Positions 1 to 8,447 of a stretch of 32,876 nt of DNA are shown piece by piece. Origin of the DNA: Microcystis aeruginosa LEGE 91341 (lineage in GTDB: Bacteria > Cyanobacteriota > Cyanobacteriia > Cyanobacteriales > Microcystaceae); assembly GCF_015206885.1 (NCBI RefSeq), contig NZ_JADEXY010000037.1:1-32876 (forward strand). The letters run 5' to 3'. The notes beneath the pieces were generated by a model, which saw nothing but the letters and a program-made list of their open reading frames with translations, did no database searches and was not told where the DNA came from. The position numbers were made by a program, and so were the translations under genes. Position 1 is the first letter of the stretch. Every line of letters starts with the position of its first letter.

Positions 1-267
1 GCGACAGATTTACCTCTAGAAGGAGAAGGGGCAGTTAGCAATGAAGAAGTGGCCGAAATTTACATCCAAAGATGGCAAATAGAACTGCTGTGGAAATTTT
101 TAAAAATGCATCTAAAGTTGGATAATCCCAGGGTGAGAGCATCTCAAACGCTATTGACAATTGACCAATTTTTTGATCCGTTGGCCGTGTGGGCATTTCA
201 AGTGATACCAGTCAATCAGAATAGTTGCGAAATCGACCCATTGGGTCAATTTTTGCTTAACAATTGA
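1..267 (+). pseudogene. 3' remnant of an IS4-type transposase, cut by the window edge
   Basis: The reading frame is open from base 1, so the GTG at 49 is not a real start. The first ~41 residues contain the C-terminal DDE-transposase stretch seen in IS4-type elements (EIYIQRWQIELLWKFLK, then MHLKLD). That stretch carries the late catalytic glutamate neighbourhood (Y-x2-RW-x-IE). After MHLKLD, near base 123, the protein no longer looks like a transposase and runs into unrelated codons until a stop at 265-267. In intact relatives the domain continues with a hydrophobic C-terminal helix, which is missing here. I read this as an insertion sequence that lost its 3' end by deletion or by a second insertion. 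It cannot encode an active enzyme. The family call rests on motif memory and could be a sister family. Confidence 0.7.
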
Positions 268-491
268 GATGGCAAATTCTCCTCAAATATGCCTGAATCG
301 CTCTCTGGGTAAGCAACTCACATAAAGTTCATTTTGTCAAGGATTGTTAAGATGCGCTTACCCCGCAAATAGACTTGATGGGTTGAAAACATAGAGAAAA
401 GCGATGGATCCAAGGCCAATCGATGATTCTTTGATTGCTGAACTTAGCAGTGGGTTGTGGGATGAACCCAATGACATTCTAGATAAATTAA
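268..491. other. Spacer downstream of aar, no supported gene
   Basis: The spacer lies between the transposase remnant and the 3' end of aar. It holds a short inverted repeat (TGGGTT at 451-456, AACCCA at 465-470) that could form a weak hairpin after aar on the minus strand, but no T-run follows it. A short open frame from ATG 404 to about 553 on the plus strand overlaps the aar 3' end and is not supported. Confidence 0.4.
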
Positions 492-1511
492 TTAAAATAA
501 CAAAGGTTGAAACCCATGTTTGCGGGAAGCTGCACCGATTTGTTCCATTTTAGGGACGGTAATTTGATTGCGTCCCCAGGAAAAATTAGTTTGCCAACCC
601 TCCAACTCCAATAAAATCGCCTCAGCAAAACAGGCAAACATTTGACGAGAGGGAATATCCATATTAACGATTTTCATAATTTTCCAGTCAATATCGAGGG
701 AATGCTCGACAATACCACCCTTAATCACCGAAATATCGGGGGCATTTAATACCATGCCTAAATTTTTCGGATAACCACCATCAATAATAATGCAGGGGCG
801 CTTGAGTTTATCTGGATCAATTTCTACCCCTTTAGGCATACTAGCCACCCAAACAATGATATCAGCTAGGGGTAAAGCCTCCTCTAGGGGGAGAATTTTA
901 CCGCGTCCTAACTCCCCTTGCAGAGATTGTAAACGCTCTTGATTGCGTGCCACATAGATTAGTTCTTTTGTATCGGTTTTTTCATTTAACCAACGACAAA
1001 CGGCGCTGCCGATATCTCCGGTGGCCCCACAAACCACGACAGTAGATTGAGCTAAATCGATGCCCATTTTTTCAGCGAGGGTTTGCACCTGAGTGCAGAT
1101 GACGTAAGCGGTGTGGGTGTTACCGGTGGTGAAACGGCCAAAATCTAGCTCGATATTCCGCACCTGTCGATTATCTTTGAGATTAAACTCCTCGAAAATA
1201 ATTGAAGAAAAACCGCCGAGTGCGGTGATATTGATATCACTTTTTTGAGCGAGTGCCATGGCATTTAGCACCTTACGAATAGCAGACTTTACCCAACGAT
1301 TCGACAACATCTCTGGTAAAAAACAGGATTCGATATATTTTCCTCTGATGGTTTGCCCCGTGATGCTGGTGACATGAAAATCATCGACAATTTGCGGGGG
1401 GGCAGCACACCAAAAATCTAATCCCTGGTTAGCATATTCAGGATAACCTAGATCGTCGGCGACCGATTGGGCGTGTTCTAAACTGGTAAGATGACCTATA
1501 AGACCAAACAT
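492..1511 (-). CDS. aar: Long-chain fatty acyl-[ACP] reductase (AAR)
   Basis: AAR reduces fatty acyl-ACP to fatty aldehyde with NADPH, the first step of cyanobacterial alkane synthesis. The aldehyde goes to ADO, encoded just upstream. I start the protein at ATG 1511, giving 339 residues. The characteristic beginning [15 protein letters not shown] lies there, and 339-341 residues is the usual family length. A GTG at 1541 would add ten residues that do not look conserved. A Rossmann NADPH-binding segment is visible mid-protein ([18 protein letters not shown]), preceded by the Cys-containing region typical of the family ([15 protein letters not shown]). The gene follows ado in the same direction. 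A hairpin plus T-rich tract in the gap suggests that part of aar expression comes from its own promoter, as reported for this gene pair in several cyanobacteria. No frameshift or missing segment is seen. Confidence 0.96.
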   Translation of the reverse strand: MFGLIGHLTSLEHAQSVADDLGYPEYANQGLDFWCAAPPQIVDDFHVTSITGQTIRGKYIESCFLPEMLSNRWVKSAIRKVLNAMALAQKSDINITALGGFSSIIFEEFNLKDNRQVRNIELDFGRFTTGNTHTAYVICTQVQTLAEKMGIDLAQSTVVVCGATGDIGSAVCRWLNEKTDTKELIYVARNQERLQSLQGELGRGKILPLEEALPLADIIVWVASMPKGVEIDPDKLKRPCIIIDGGYPKNLGMVLNAPDISVIKGGIVEHSLDIDWKIMKIVNMDIPSRQMFACFAEAILLELEGWQTNFSWGRNQITVPKMEQIGAASRKHGFQPLLF

Positions 1512-1596
1512 TGATTGTTCTTTCGTTAGACTAGATGGCACTAGATAAAAATTAGGATATTGCTAAGAAATCGTTAAGACTCTTAAATATAATACA

Positions 1597-1623
1597 CAAA
1601 AGAGCCGCTCTGTGTTGAGCGGC
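1597..1623 (-). terminator. Hairpin terminator after ado
   Basis: There is a perfect 7-bp stem, GCCGCTC (1604-1610) and GAGCGGC (1617-1623), with a 6-base loop. Read on the minus strand it is followed by TCTTTTGTG. It sits 36 bases past the ado stop. The T tract is short, so termination may be partial, allowing some read-through into aar. Confidence 0.6.
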
Positions 1624-1658
1624 AGCAGGGGAAAAAAAGAAATCTCGATGCTAAAGCT

Positions 1659-2354
1659 TTAGACAGCAGTTAATCCGTAGGCAGACATCCGCATGATATC
1701 ACGGGTGCTGAAACCAATATTGCTTAACGCTTCCCCGTAGCTAATCATAAAGTCTTCCACGAGGGCCTCTTTTTCCATAGCGAGGACGCGAGCATCATCC
1801 TCGACTTGATTGAGCATTCTCCAGACAATGGGTAGATTAGCGCGATTTGCCGCTTCTAATTCCTCTTTAGCGGTTTCAAAGTTCGCTTTTAGCCATTCTT
1901 CGCCAAAATTGAGGTGTAAATATTCGTCTTTAACTACGCCTTCAGTAATTTTACGCGCAAAAGGATCAGCAACGGGAATATAAATATTATAGGCAGCGAT
2001 CGCAAAAGCTTCGATAATCAAAGATTGGATTAATAAACAGGTGACTACTTTACCTTCTGCGTAGGCAATTTGGAAGTTATTGTGCAGAGAGGAAAAGAAT
2101 TCTTTGGCATAATCCATATCAGGGGTGATTTGCAAATTTCGGCCGCAAGCTTGAAAACCTTTCATGTGACGGTTTTCCATTTTTGCCAGACGGTGTAACT
2201 CTTCTTTTTTATCGGTGAGGATGTCTGCTAATTGAATATAATTGCTATTGGCCTCGTATTCGCCTTCAATAACGATGGCATTAATGCGACTATAGGCTGA
2301 TTTATAGGTTTCGCTGGTGAAATCAAGCTCTAATGGTACAGCAAGCTCTGGCAT
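1659..2354 (-). CDS. ado: Aldehyde-deformylating oxygenase (ADO)
   Basis: ADO converts Cn fatty aldehydes to Cn-1 alkanes plus formate, using oxygen and reduced ferredoxin, and completes the alkane pathway begun by AAR. The 231-residue length is the family norm. The ferritin-like di-iron ligands are all present at the expected positions: E32 (in EGEYE), E60 and H63 ([10 protein letters not shown]), E115 ([10 protein letters not shown]), and E144 and H147 ([13 protein letters not shown]). The ATG at 2354 has an AGGAG sequence about 12 bases upstream on the minus strand. The gene lies between crtQ and aar, all on the same strand. The 229-base gap before crtQ and the terminator after ado suggest that it has its own promoter. 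The product is soluble and probably acts near membranes, where aldehydes are made. No anomaly is seen. Confidence 0.97.
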   Translation of the reverse strand: MPELAVPLELDFTSETYKSAYSRINAIVIEGEYEANSNYIQLADILTDKKEELHRLAKMENRHMKGFQACGRNLQITPDMDYAKEFFSSLHNNFQIAYAEGKVVTCLLIQSLIIEAFAIAAYNIYIPVADPFARKITEGVVKDEYLHLNFGEEWLKANFETAKEELEAANRANLPIVWRMLNQVEDDARVLAMEKEALVEDFMISYGEALSNIGFSTRDIMRMSAYGLTAV

Positions 2355-2468
2355 AAACTCGATTGACTCCTATTTCTGACGAGATTTTTCCGACGTTCTT
2401 TCCAGTCTAGGGTAAGCCTTCTAGACGGAGTGATCTTTTTACGAGTCTAGCTCGATCGGTCTTTTTTG

Positions 2469-2509
2469 TATAGCTTGGCCTGAGGGGCTGACTTGCCAAG
2501 TTAGCTATA
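2469..2509. repeat. Interrupted inverted repeat in the ado upstream region
   Basis: TATAG (2469-2473) plus CTTGGC (2474-2479) pair with GCCAAG (2495-2500) and CTATA (2505-2509), leaving a 4-base bulge (TTAG) and a 15-base loop. It lies about 115 bases upstream of the ado start. It could be a 5'-UTR hairpin or a binding site; no T-run makes it a terminator. Confidence 0.4.
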
Positions 2510-2543
2510 GCGGTTATCTTTTGCCACTGAAAACAAGTCTAGA

Positions 2544-2573
2544 GGCAATCCCTTCTTAAGGGAGGAGATTGCC
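2544..2573 (-). repeat. Stem-loop just after crtQ
   Basis: An outer stem GGCAATC (2544-2550) pairs with GATTGCC (2567-2573). An inner CCCTT (2550-2554) can pair with AAGGG (2558-2562), with an asymmetric bulge. The structure lies 11 bases past the crtQ stop on the minus strand and may protect or terminate the transcript. No U-tract follows, so it is not a classical intrinsic terminator. Confidence 0.4.
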
Positions 2574-2583
2574 GGCTGTTTGC

Positions 2584-4044
2584 TCAAACCGTGGCTAAAG
2601 ATTTCCAGCGCTCGGCCTGTTGTAGGATGGCTTTGGCTGCCTGTTTACCGGATAAAGTGGCTCCTTCCATGCTATCAATGTAATCCTGTTGGGTATAACT
2701 GCCAGCCAGGAAAAAGTTAGCAATAGGAGTCGCTTGCGAGGGACGATAGACATCCATCCCCGGTGCTTCCCGATAAAGACTCTGGGCCAATTTCACCACG
2801 CTAAACCAAGTCATCTTTAACTCCCGCGAGGAGGGAAATAACTTATGGACTTGCGCTAAAACGTGCTGGGCAATATCTTCATTTTTAGCTTTAATAAAAG
2901 GATCCCCAGGCGTTAAAACCAACTGTAATAAAGAACCTTCTCCGGGGCGATAATAATCCCTAGGACTGGTGAGAGCAAGATCTGCAAAACAGGAAAAATC
3001 CGCTTGGTGGGTGTACAAAAGATTGTCAATTCCCACCGCTTTTTGCAGTTGTCGGCGTTTTTCGGCATCATTTAACTCCGTCACCCAACCGTCAAAACGC
3101 AATTGTACCGTAGCGACGGGGACGGCTTCTAGTCGGAAAATATTGTCAAAAATCGGCATTTTTCGCCAATCTTGGGGAATGAGACGCTGAATACCGGGGA
3201 CATCACCAGCGCAAACGTAGGCATCTGCGGTGATAGTTTCTGTGGTTTCTCCGTTAGCGACGATCAGGCCATTAACTTGCAGATTTTCGCCCTCTCCAGA
3301 ATAGAGAATTTCCCGCACTTGACGACGGGTAGAGATTTTGGCACCCCGGGCCTCCAGATAGTTAATAATCGGTTTATGCAGGTATTCGTGGGGGGAACCT
3401 TCCAACATCCGCAGGACGGAAGCTTCGGTTTTAGCGGCGAAAAATTGGAAAATCGTCAGCATACAACGGGCCGAGATATTTTCCGTATCGATAAATCCTA
3501 AGGCATAGGCGATCGGATTCCACATTTTTTTTAAACTGCCTTCATTACCGCCATGGCTACGAAACCAATCGGCAAAGCTAATCGAGTCCAGATCCCGAAT
3601 CGTTTTCATCGCTCCTTGAAAGTCTATCAGACCGCGGACGATGGGACTGGTACCCAATGCCAGAGAATTAAAGATTTTATCGGCTGCCGAGAGTTGGGAG
3701 GAGGTAAAAAAGGCTTTTAAACCGTTAAAAGGCGCACCTGCGGCGAAACGAAAGTCTAATTCGCCGATTTTTCCCCCTTCGTTGATAAAAGTGTGGGTGT
3801 GTTCTTTGAGTAGTAGGGATTGAAAAGCACCCACTTTTTTCATTAACTCAAAAAGATTGTAGTAACAGCCAAAAAAGACGTGCAAGCCCATCTCGATGTG
3901 ATTACCGTCTGCATCTACCCAACTACCGACTTTTCCCCCGACAAAGGGACGAGATTCTAAGATTTCTACTGTACAGCCCGCATCGACCAGATCGATAGCT
4001 GTTGCCATTCCCGCTAACCCTGCACCAACGATCACCACTCGCAT
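2584..4044 (-). CDS. crtQ: Zeta-carotene desaturase, plant type (CrtQ/ZDS)
   Basis: CrtQ introduces two double bonds into zeta-carotene by way of neurosporene to give (pro)lycopene, passing electrons to the plastoquinone pool at the thylakoid. The N-terminus carries the FAD-binding Rossmann signature GAGLAG at residues 7-12, with an acidic residue (E30) ending the second strand (VEILES). Strongly ZDS-like segments follow ([34 protein letters not shown]), and a C-terminal flavin segment reads [20 protein letters not shown], typical of the CrtP/CrtQ amine-oxidase fold. The HGG-NEG and ENISARC segments favour CrtQ over the paralogue CrtP. The 486-residue length fits. The start is ATG 4044 with AGGA upstream. 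It is divergent from the neighbouring glycosyltransferase and followed by ado and aar, so isoprenoid and fatty-acid-derived lipids are made from adjacent genes. Confidence 0.95.
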   Translation of the reverse strand: MRVVIVGAGLAGMATAIDLVDAGCTVEILESRPFVGGKVGSWVDADGNHIEMGLHVFFGCYYNLFELMKKVGAFQSLLLKEHTHTFINEGGKIGELDFRFAAGAPFNGLKAFFTSSQLSAADKIFNSLALGTSPIVRGLIDFQGAMKTIRDLDSISFADWFRSHGGNEGSLKKMWNPIAYALGFIDTENISARCMLTIFQFFAAKTEASVLRMLEGSPHEYLHKPIINYLEARGAKISTRRQVREILYSGEGENLQVNGLIVANGETTETITADAYVCAGDVPGIQRLIPQDWRKMPIFDNIFRLEAVPVATVQLRFDGWVTELNDAEKRRQLQKAVGIDNLLYTHQADFSCFADLALTSPRDYYRPGEGSLLQLVLTPGDPFIKAKNEDIAQHVLAQVHKLFPSSRELKMTWFSVVKLAQSLYREAPGMDVYRPSQATPIANFFLAGSYTQQDYIDSMEGATLSGKQAAKAILQQAERWKSLATV

Positions 4045-4180
4045 TTGTCAAGTTCCTGTTACAATTTTTCACTAAATCTTTATTTTACTCGATCGATCTG
4101 GTGTTTCTCGCTGGCGATTTTTTCAGGGTCGCTTGAGAGCGTGGCAGAATAATTGAGAGTTGCACTAGGGAGAAGTCATT

Positions 4181-6619
4181 TTGAAGCGATCGCTAGATAG
4201 GAGACAGGAATTAATTATTGTCAGTATTATTTGGATATTGGGGATATTAGTCGATAGATTCTGGTTTAGTCTCGATCATACTATTCCCGCTTGGGATCAG
4301 GCCGATTATCTCAATGGTGGGATTATCTATACCCAAGCTTTCCAAAATCCGCGCTGGTTTGATGGGGATTGGTGGCGCGGTTTATGGCTAATGTCGCCGA
4401 AAATTCCCCCTTTAACCTATCTTTTAACGATTCCCTTCTTTAATCTCTTTGGTATTAGCGTTGACGCGGGTATGTGGGTAATGGCTATCTATAGCGCCCT
4501 ACTGCTCTTTTCTGTGTACGGATTGGGAATTATCCTCTTTAATGGGACTGTAGCACTCTGGGCGGTCTTAATCTGTCAATTTCTCCCTGGTTTATACTAT
4601 TATCGCCTCGAATATCTCTTAGATTTTCCCTTAGCGGCAATTGTAACTTTTTCTTACTTCTGCTTGACATGGTGGCGATTTAGTGGCCATGGCTGGCTAA
4701 AAGCGATCGCTTTCGGGATTTCTTTCGGTTTAGGGATGTTAGTCAAACAAACCGCCCTATTTTTCCTCTTTTTACCGATTTTGTGGGTATTGGGCGAAAA
4801 TCTCTGGCGAAAACGTTGGGGCAATCTAGCGCAATTAATGCTGAGTTTTTTGACGGCAGCATTGTTGATGTTTCCCTGGTATCGGACGAATTGGTTATTA
4901 ATGTTAACTGCGGGCAAACGTGCCACGGTAGATTCGGCGATTTTGGAGGGAGATCCGCCTCTTACCAGTCCTGATGCCTGGACATTTTACGCCCAAGTTT
5001 TACCCTATTTTCTTTCTTGGGTATTGTTATTAGTTCCCGTGGTGGGATTATTAATCTCATTACGTCATAGAAAAACCGAAGATAAGGTTAATCGTCCTGT
5101 GGGGATTTGGTTGGGAGTTTTTCTGCTGGGGGGATACCTATTATCATCCCTCAATATCAATAAAGATGCTCGTTATATTTTGCCGCTTTTACCGACTTTA
5201 TCCTTAATTTTATCCGTAGGTTTATTATCTTGGCGCGGTCGTTTTGCCCCCGCTATCCGTTGGGGAACGATAACTATTGCCGCTATCCTCACCAGCTTAA
5301 ATTTATTCCCCTTGGGGGGAGATGTAATTACTAACGTTTTCAGTCCCGAATTACAACACCATCCCTATTTAAAAACTGGTTGGCAGCACGAAGAAGTAGT
5401 TAAAGAGATTCTAGCCGATTCTCCCTATCTTCGCAGCACCCTAGGGGTTTTACCTTCCACCCCCGAATTAAATCAACATACCTTCTCTTTCTACGGTGGT
5501 AAACATAATTCACAGGTTGCTGGGAGACAGGTGGGAGTTAGGGAAGAAGATATCGAAAAGGATGTCAATTCTTTAGATTGGTTTTTAACTAAAACTGGTG
5601 AACAGGGTTCCGTCCCCGATGTCCAGAAAAAAATTGTTAATCGAGTCGCCACTGGGCCAGATTTCCAAGTGGAGAAAACTTGGCAGCTACCAGATGATAG
5701 CACCCTGTCCCTACACCGAAAAATCTCCCCCTCCGTCACGGTTAAACCCCTTGAAAATGCGCCAAAACGGGTGGAACTAAGAGAGATTGCCATTGCCGAA
5801 AAAGCCTCTCCTAATCAACCAATTCCCGTGGTTTACAAATGGGCAGGAGACTGGCAACAATTAAAGTCAGGGATAGTGATTTTAAACTGGCAAGAAGTGG
5901 ACGGTAAGGATTATTGGATGCACGATCATGGTATTGCTATGGGGGGATTAATGGCAGAAAAATTAACTCCAGAAGAGCAACAAAAGGGTTTTGAAGTCAC
6001 TGAAAAAACCGCCATGCAGTCGGCAGCAAACCCCGGAGTTTATCGCTTATCTGCTGTCTATCTCAATCGGGAAACTGGCGAAACCTATCCGATTAAAACT
6101 AATGCTGAAATTACCATCGAGCCTCAAGTTGCCAAGTTAGCAACGCCCCAATTAGATTTAGTCACCCAATTGCGCTTAAAGTCTGCTAATATTGGTCAAG
6201 GATTAACGGGTATCGAACCAATTTTTGAGTTAACTAATCGTATCAATCAATACGATTCGATTCAGGATTATGTGCTGCAAGCAGACAAGGCTTTTTCCTA
6301 TCGTTTACAGCAACAAAATCCCCCCGATAAATTATCTTTAGCCTACGGATTAGCAATTTCTAAGGTACTACAACAGGATGTGGCAGGGGCAATAAAAGCC
6401 ACGGAGGAAATGATTAAAATTGACCCCTATAATCCCTATCATTATGCTTATCAAGGTTTTATTTATCTTTACGATTGGCAACCGCAAGCAGCCCAAAAAG
6501 TCTTAGATAAAGCTAGACAATTAAATCCCGATAGTGAGGAAATTAAGACTTTAAATGCAGTGGCTGCCTTGATGGGGGGAAATCTCGTTAAAGCTTGGCA
6601 ATTATGGCAGTCAAATTAA
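4181..6619 (+). CDS. GT39/PMT-like membrane glycosyltransferase with C-terminal soluble and TPR regions
   Basis: This 812-residue protein looks like a polyprenyl-phosphate-sugar-dependent glycosyltransferase of the GT-C fold (GT39/ArnT/PMT superfamily). These enzymes move a sugar from a lipid carrier to an acceptor outside the membrane. Residues ~12-375 hold about ten hydrophobic segments. The first periplasmic loop carries the acidic site typical of GT-C enzymes (PAWDQADYLNGG, with D39 and D42). Residues ~400-670 form a soluble region with beta-strand-like content, and the last ~120 residues (VLQQDVAGAIKATEEMI, then YDWQPQAAQKVLDKARQLNP) look like TPR repeats. Translation probably begins at TTG 4181, with AGGGAGAA (4168-4175) just upstream. 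The acceptor is unknown: a cell-surface glycan, lipid A or a protein are all possible. The gene is single and divergent from crtQ across 136 bases, and no partner genes reveal its pathway. Confidence 0.75.
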   Translation: MKRSLDRRQELIIVSIIWILGILVDRFWFSLDHTIPAWDQADYLNGGIIYTQAFQNPRWFDGDWWRGLWLMSPKIPPLTYLLTIPFFNLFGISVDAGMWVMAIYSALLLFSVYGLGIILFNGTVALWAVLICQFLPGLYYYRLEYLLDFPLAAIVTFSYFCLTWWRFSGHGWLKAIAFGISFGLGMLVKQTALFFLFLPILWVLGENLWRKRWGNLAQLMLSFLTAALLMFPWYRTNWLLMLTAGKRATVDSAILEGDPPLTSPDAWTFYAQVLPYFLSWVLLLVPVVGLLISLRHRKTEDKVNRPVGIWLGVFLLGGYLLSSLNINKDARYILPLLPTLSLILSVGLLSWRGRFAPAIRWGTITIAAILTSLNLFPLGGDVITNVFSPELQHHPYLKTGWQHEEVVKEILADSPYLRSTLGVLPSTPELNQHTFSFYGGKHNSQVAGRQVGVREEDIEKDVNSLDWFLTKTGEQGSVPDVQKKIVNRVATGPDFQVEKTWQLPDDSTLSLHRKISPSVTVKPLENAPKRVELREIAIAEKASPNQPIPVVYKWAGDWQQLKSGIVILNWQEVDGKDYWMHDHGIAMGGLMAEKLTPEEQQKGFEVTEKTAMQSAANPGVYRLSAVYLNRETGETYPIKTNAEITIEPQVAKLATPQLDLVTQLRLKSANIGQGLTGIEPIFELTNRINQYDSIQDYVLQADKAFSYRLQQQNPPDKLSLAYGLAISKVLQQDVAGAIKATEEMIKIDPYNPYHYAYQGFIYLYDWQPQAAQKVLDKARQLNPDSEEIKTLNAVAALMGGNLVKAWQLWQSN

Positions 6620-7489
6620 AAGAGAGTGGGAATTATGAATTATGAATTATGAATTATGAATTGGGGAGGTGGGGGAGAGGGAATTATGAATTATGAATTA
6701 TGAATTATGAAGTGGGGTGTTGGGGGAGTGGGGTTTTAGGGTTTTAGGGTTTTAGTGGAAATTACTCTATCTCCCCATTACCCTATTCCCCCATTTCCCT
6801 ATCCTCTTCTAACTGATAACTGATAACTGCTCACTGATAACTGATAACTGATAACTGACTTCTAACCCAATATTGGTCAAAGATAAGCAAAAATTATCTA
6901 TTGACTCCAAAAACTTGAGAATATTTAAATTAACATTCCGCAATATTTATAAATTCTTAAGAATTAATTGAGAAAGATTTTTATTTAACAACGATGTTAT
7001 GAAGGTGACAGCGATTTGATAGAATTTCACAATGGGCTATTCTATGCTTTTTTAGGCAGCAACGGTTGAAACCCTTACCACACCTAGAAAGTGATCCTAA
7101 TTAAGACAGGTAAATGAGTCAATTTCACCCACAACGATGATCTTTTTTTTGTGTAGTTTTATTGCAAAAAAAAAGTTTTTTTGACAAAAAGCACAAATTA
7201 TGAATTATGAATTATGAATTATGAAGTGGGAAGAATAAATAAAAATGGCTCTTCGGTTTGTGTTATGCAATGGACGGGGGTTATAAGGGATAAAACCTTT
7301 ATAGAGAAAGACATTTGCTGATTTTTGTCAATTGTTTTCGATCTAGAGCGAACTAATCAATTAAATCTCTTGCCAGATAAGGATTTAGTCGATTTATGCC
7401 CCCCTATCGAACCATACCAAGTAACGAAGAACCATAAAAATAATCTCCTGACTACCGACTCCTGACTCCCATCTCCTGACGACCGATAG
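6620..7489. other. 870-base gene-free region rich in short tandem repeats
   Basis: No reading frame here looks coding. It holds AATTATG-type heptamer clusters (about 6632-6664, 6684-6712 and 7196-7224), a TTTTAGGG run (about 6734-6756), AACTGAT heptamers (about 6810-6858), purine- and pyrimidine-rich stretches, and homopolymer runs (T8 near 7144, A9 near 7166). The segment 7240-7440 is non-repetitive and shows no protein-like frame; it may be a decayed element. Confidence 0.6.
6632..6858. repeat. Composite heptamer-repeat cassette
   Basis: In order, there are tandem GAATTAT units (two clusters), a run of TTTTAGGG units, a CCCC-rich stretch, and then tandem AACTGAT units. The same blocks occur in inverted orientation and inverted order at about 18781-18952. 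These are short tandemly repeated repetitive sequences of the kind common in cyanobacterial intergenic DNA. Confidence 0.8.
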
Positions 7490-8440
7490 CTAATTATCTA
7501 AGAGCAACGGTCGCAGAAAACTGCCATAATTCTCGTCATCTGTACCGATAAAGACTTCCACTTCACCTCTCGGAGATTCTCTGGTAGTCACCGCTTCCAC
7601 TTTCGAGCCATCGATTTCCGCAATTTTTTGGGGATTAGGGGCAAGAATTAGGCTATTATCGCCCTTAACTTGACCAATAAGGTAAACAGCACTTCTAAAC
7701 ACCCCCGCACTATCTGGATCGTCAGCAGAAGCTATGTAGATATTACCTTGCTTATCTACGGCTAAATCGGAGATGAGGCGAATATTTTTCCCACTACCAA
7801 AAGGACTCCGAAAAGTTACCGACTGAAATTCCCCGAATTTTAAGGGATTGAGCGAGATATCCGTCCAGCGAATCTTTGTACTCTCTTGACTATCGGCCCG
7901 TTCTGCGTAGATAAATAGATAACGATCGCCTTGCCGACTAACAGCGATCGCCTCTACATTTTCCACCGCAATCGGCCAATTTATTTGCTCAACTATCTTG
8001 ACTTTTTGCCGGTTATATGCTAATAAAAATAGTCGTTGAAAAGGTTTTTTCTCGCCACTTTCAGCCAACAAAAACAAATTAGTTTCTGGGATATGAGTAA
8101 TACTTTCGAGATCGTTACTCAATCCCTCTGGATTTGGCCAATCTACCCTTAAAACCTGCCATAATAGCGGTTTTTCCTGGGTAGGTAGCTGTAAAAGACT
8201 CAGCCTTGCTTGAGATGGATCACTATTTTTGCCCTTATTTTTGGCATCGTGAACCCCTAGAAAAATATCCGCTTCCACCCAAGCTAAACCACTGATATCC
8301 GGGAGATAAGTCTCCAGTCGTCTCGATTCTTGAGCTAAAGAGACCTGCACGGCCGAAAAAAAGAAAATTAGCGTTAAAATAACCGAAAAAACTGTTTTTA
8401 ATCGGCTATTCTTGCTAAAAAATGCTCTCTTCTTTAACAT
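7490..8440 (-). CDS. Secreted or lipid-side protein of unknown function, probable beta-propeller
   Basis: I do not recognise a characterised family. From ATG 8440 the protein has 316 residues. It begins with a charged stretch and a long hydrophobic segment (TVFSVILTLIFFFSAV) ending in SLAQES, a good signal-peptide cleavage pattern, so it is probably exported. The mature part has repeated strand-rich blocks with spaced aspartates (DISGLAWVEAD; DLESITHIPETNLFLLAES; ISDLAVDKQGNIYIASADD; KVEAVTTRE). This resembles the six-bladed propeller of esterase-like phytase proteins, but the match is by shape only. A GTG at 8464 would extend it and overlap murF by 17 bases. I prefer ATG 8440, which has GGGA-rich sequence upstream and starts 7 bases after the murF stop. 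The tight spacing suggests co-transcription with murF, although a cell-wall role is only a guess. Confidence 0.7.
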   Translation of the reverse strand: MLKKRAFFSKNSRLKTVFSVILTLIFFFSAVQVSLAQESRRLETYLPDISGLAWVEADIFLGVHDAKNKGKNSDPSQARLSLLQLPTQEKPLLWQVLRVDWPNPEGLSNDLESITHIPETNLFLLAESGEKKPFQRLFLLAYNRQKVKIVEQINWPIAVENVEAIAVSRQGDRYLFIYAERADSQESTKIRWTDISLNPLKFGEFQSVTFRSPFGSGKNIRLISDLAVDKQGNIYIASADDPDSAGVFRSAVYLIGQVKGDNSLILAPNPQKIAEIDGSKVEAVTTRESPRGEVEVFIGTDDENYGSFLRPLLLDN

Positions 8441-8447
8441 CTCGTCC

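Noticed and set aside
404-553. Plus-strand open frame starting MDPRPIDDSLIAELSSGLWD between the transposase remnant and aar
   Set aside because: It overlaps the conserved 3' end of aar on the other strand, has no convincing ribosome site, and its last third is just the complement of aar codons. It might be the head of a decayed gene.
2969-3823. Plus-strand frames of 60-109 codons opposite crtQ
   Set aside because: They lie fully within the conserved crtQ gene on the other strand and show no recognisable domain or start signal.
7240-7440. Non-repetitive stretch that looks like a piece of a mobile element
   Set aside because: No terminal repeats, target duplication or protein-like frame could be found, so it is reported only as part of the gene-free region.
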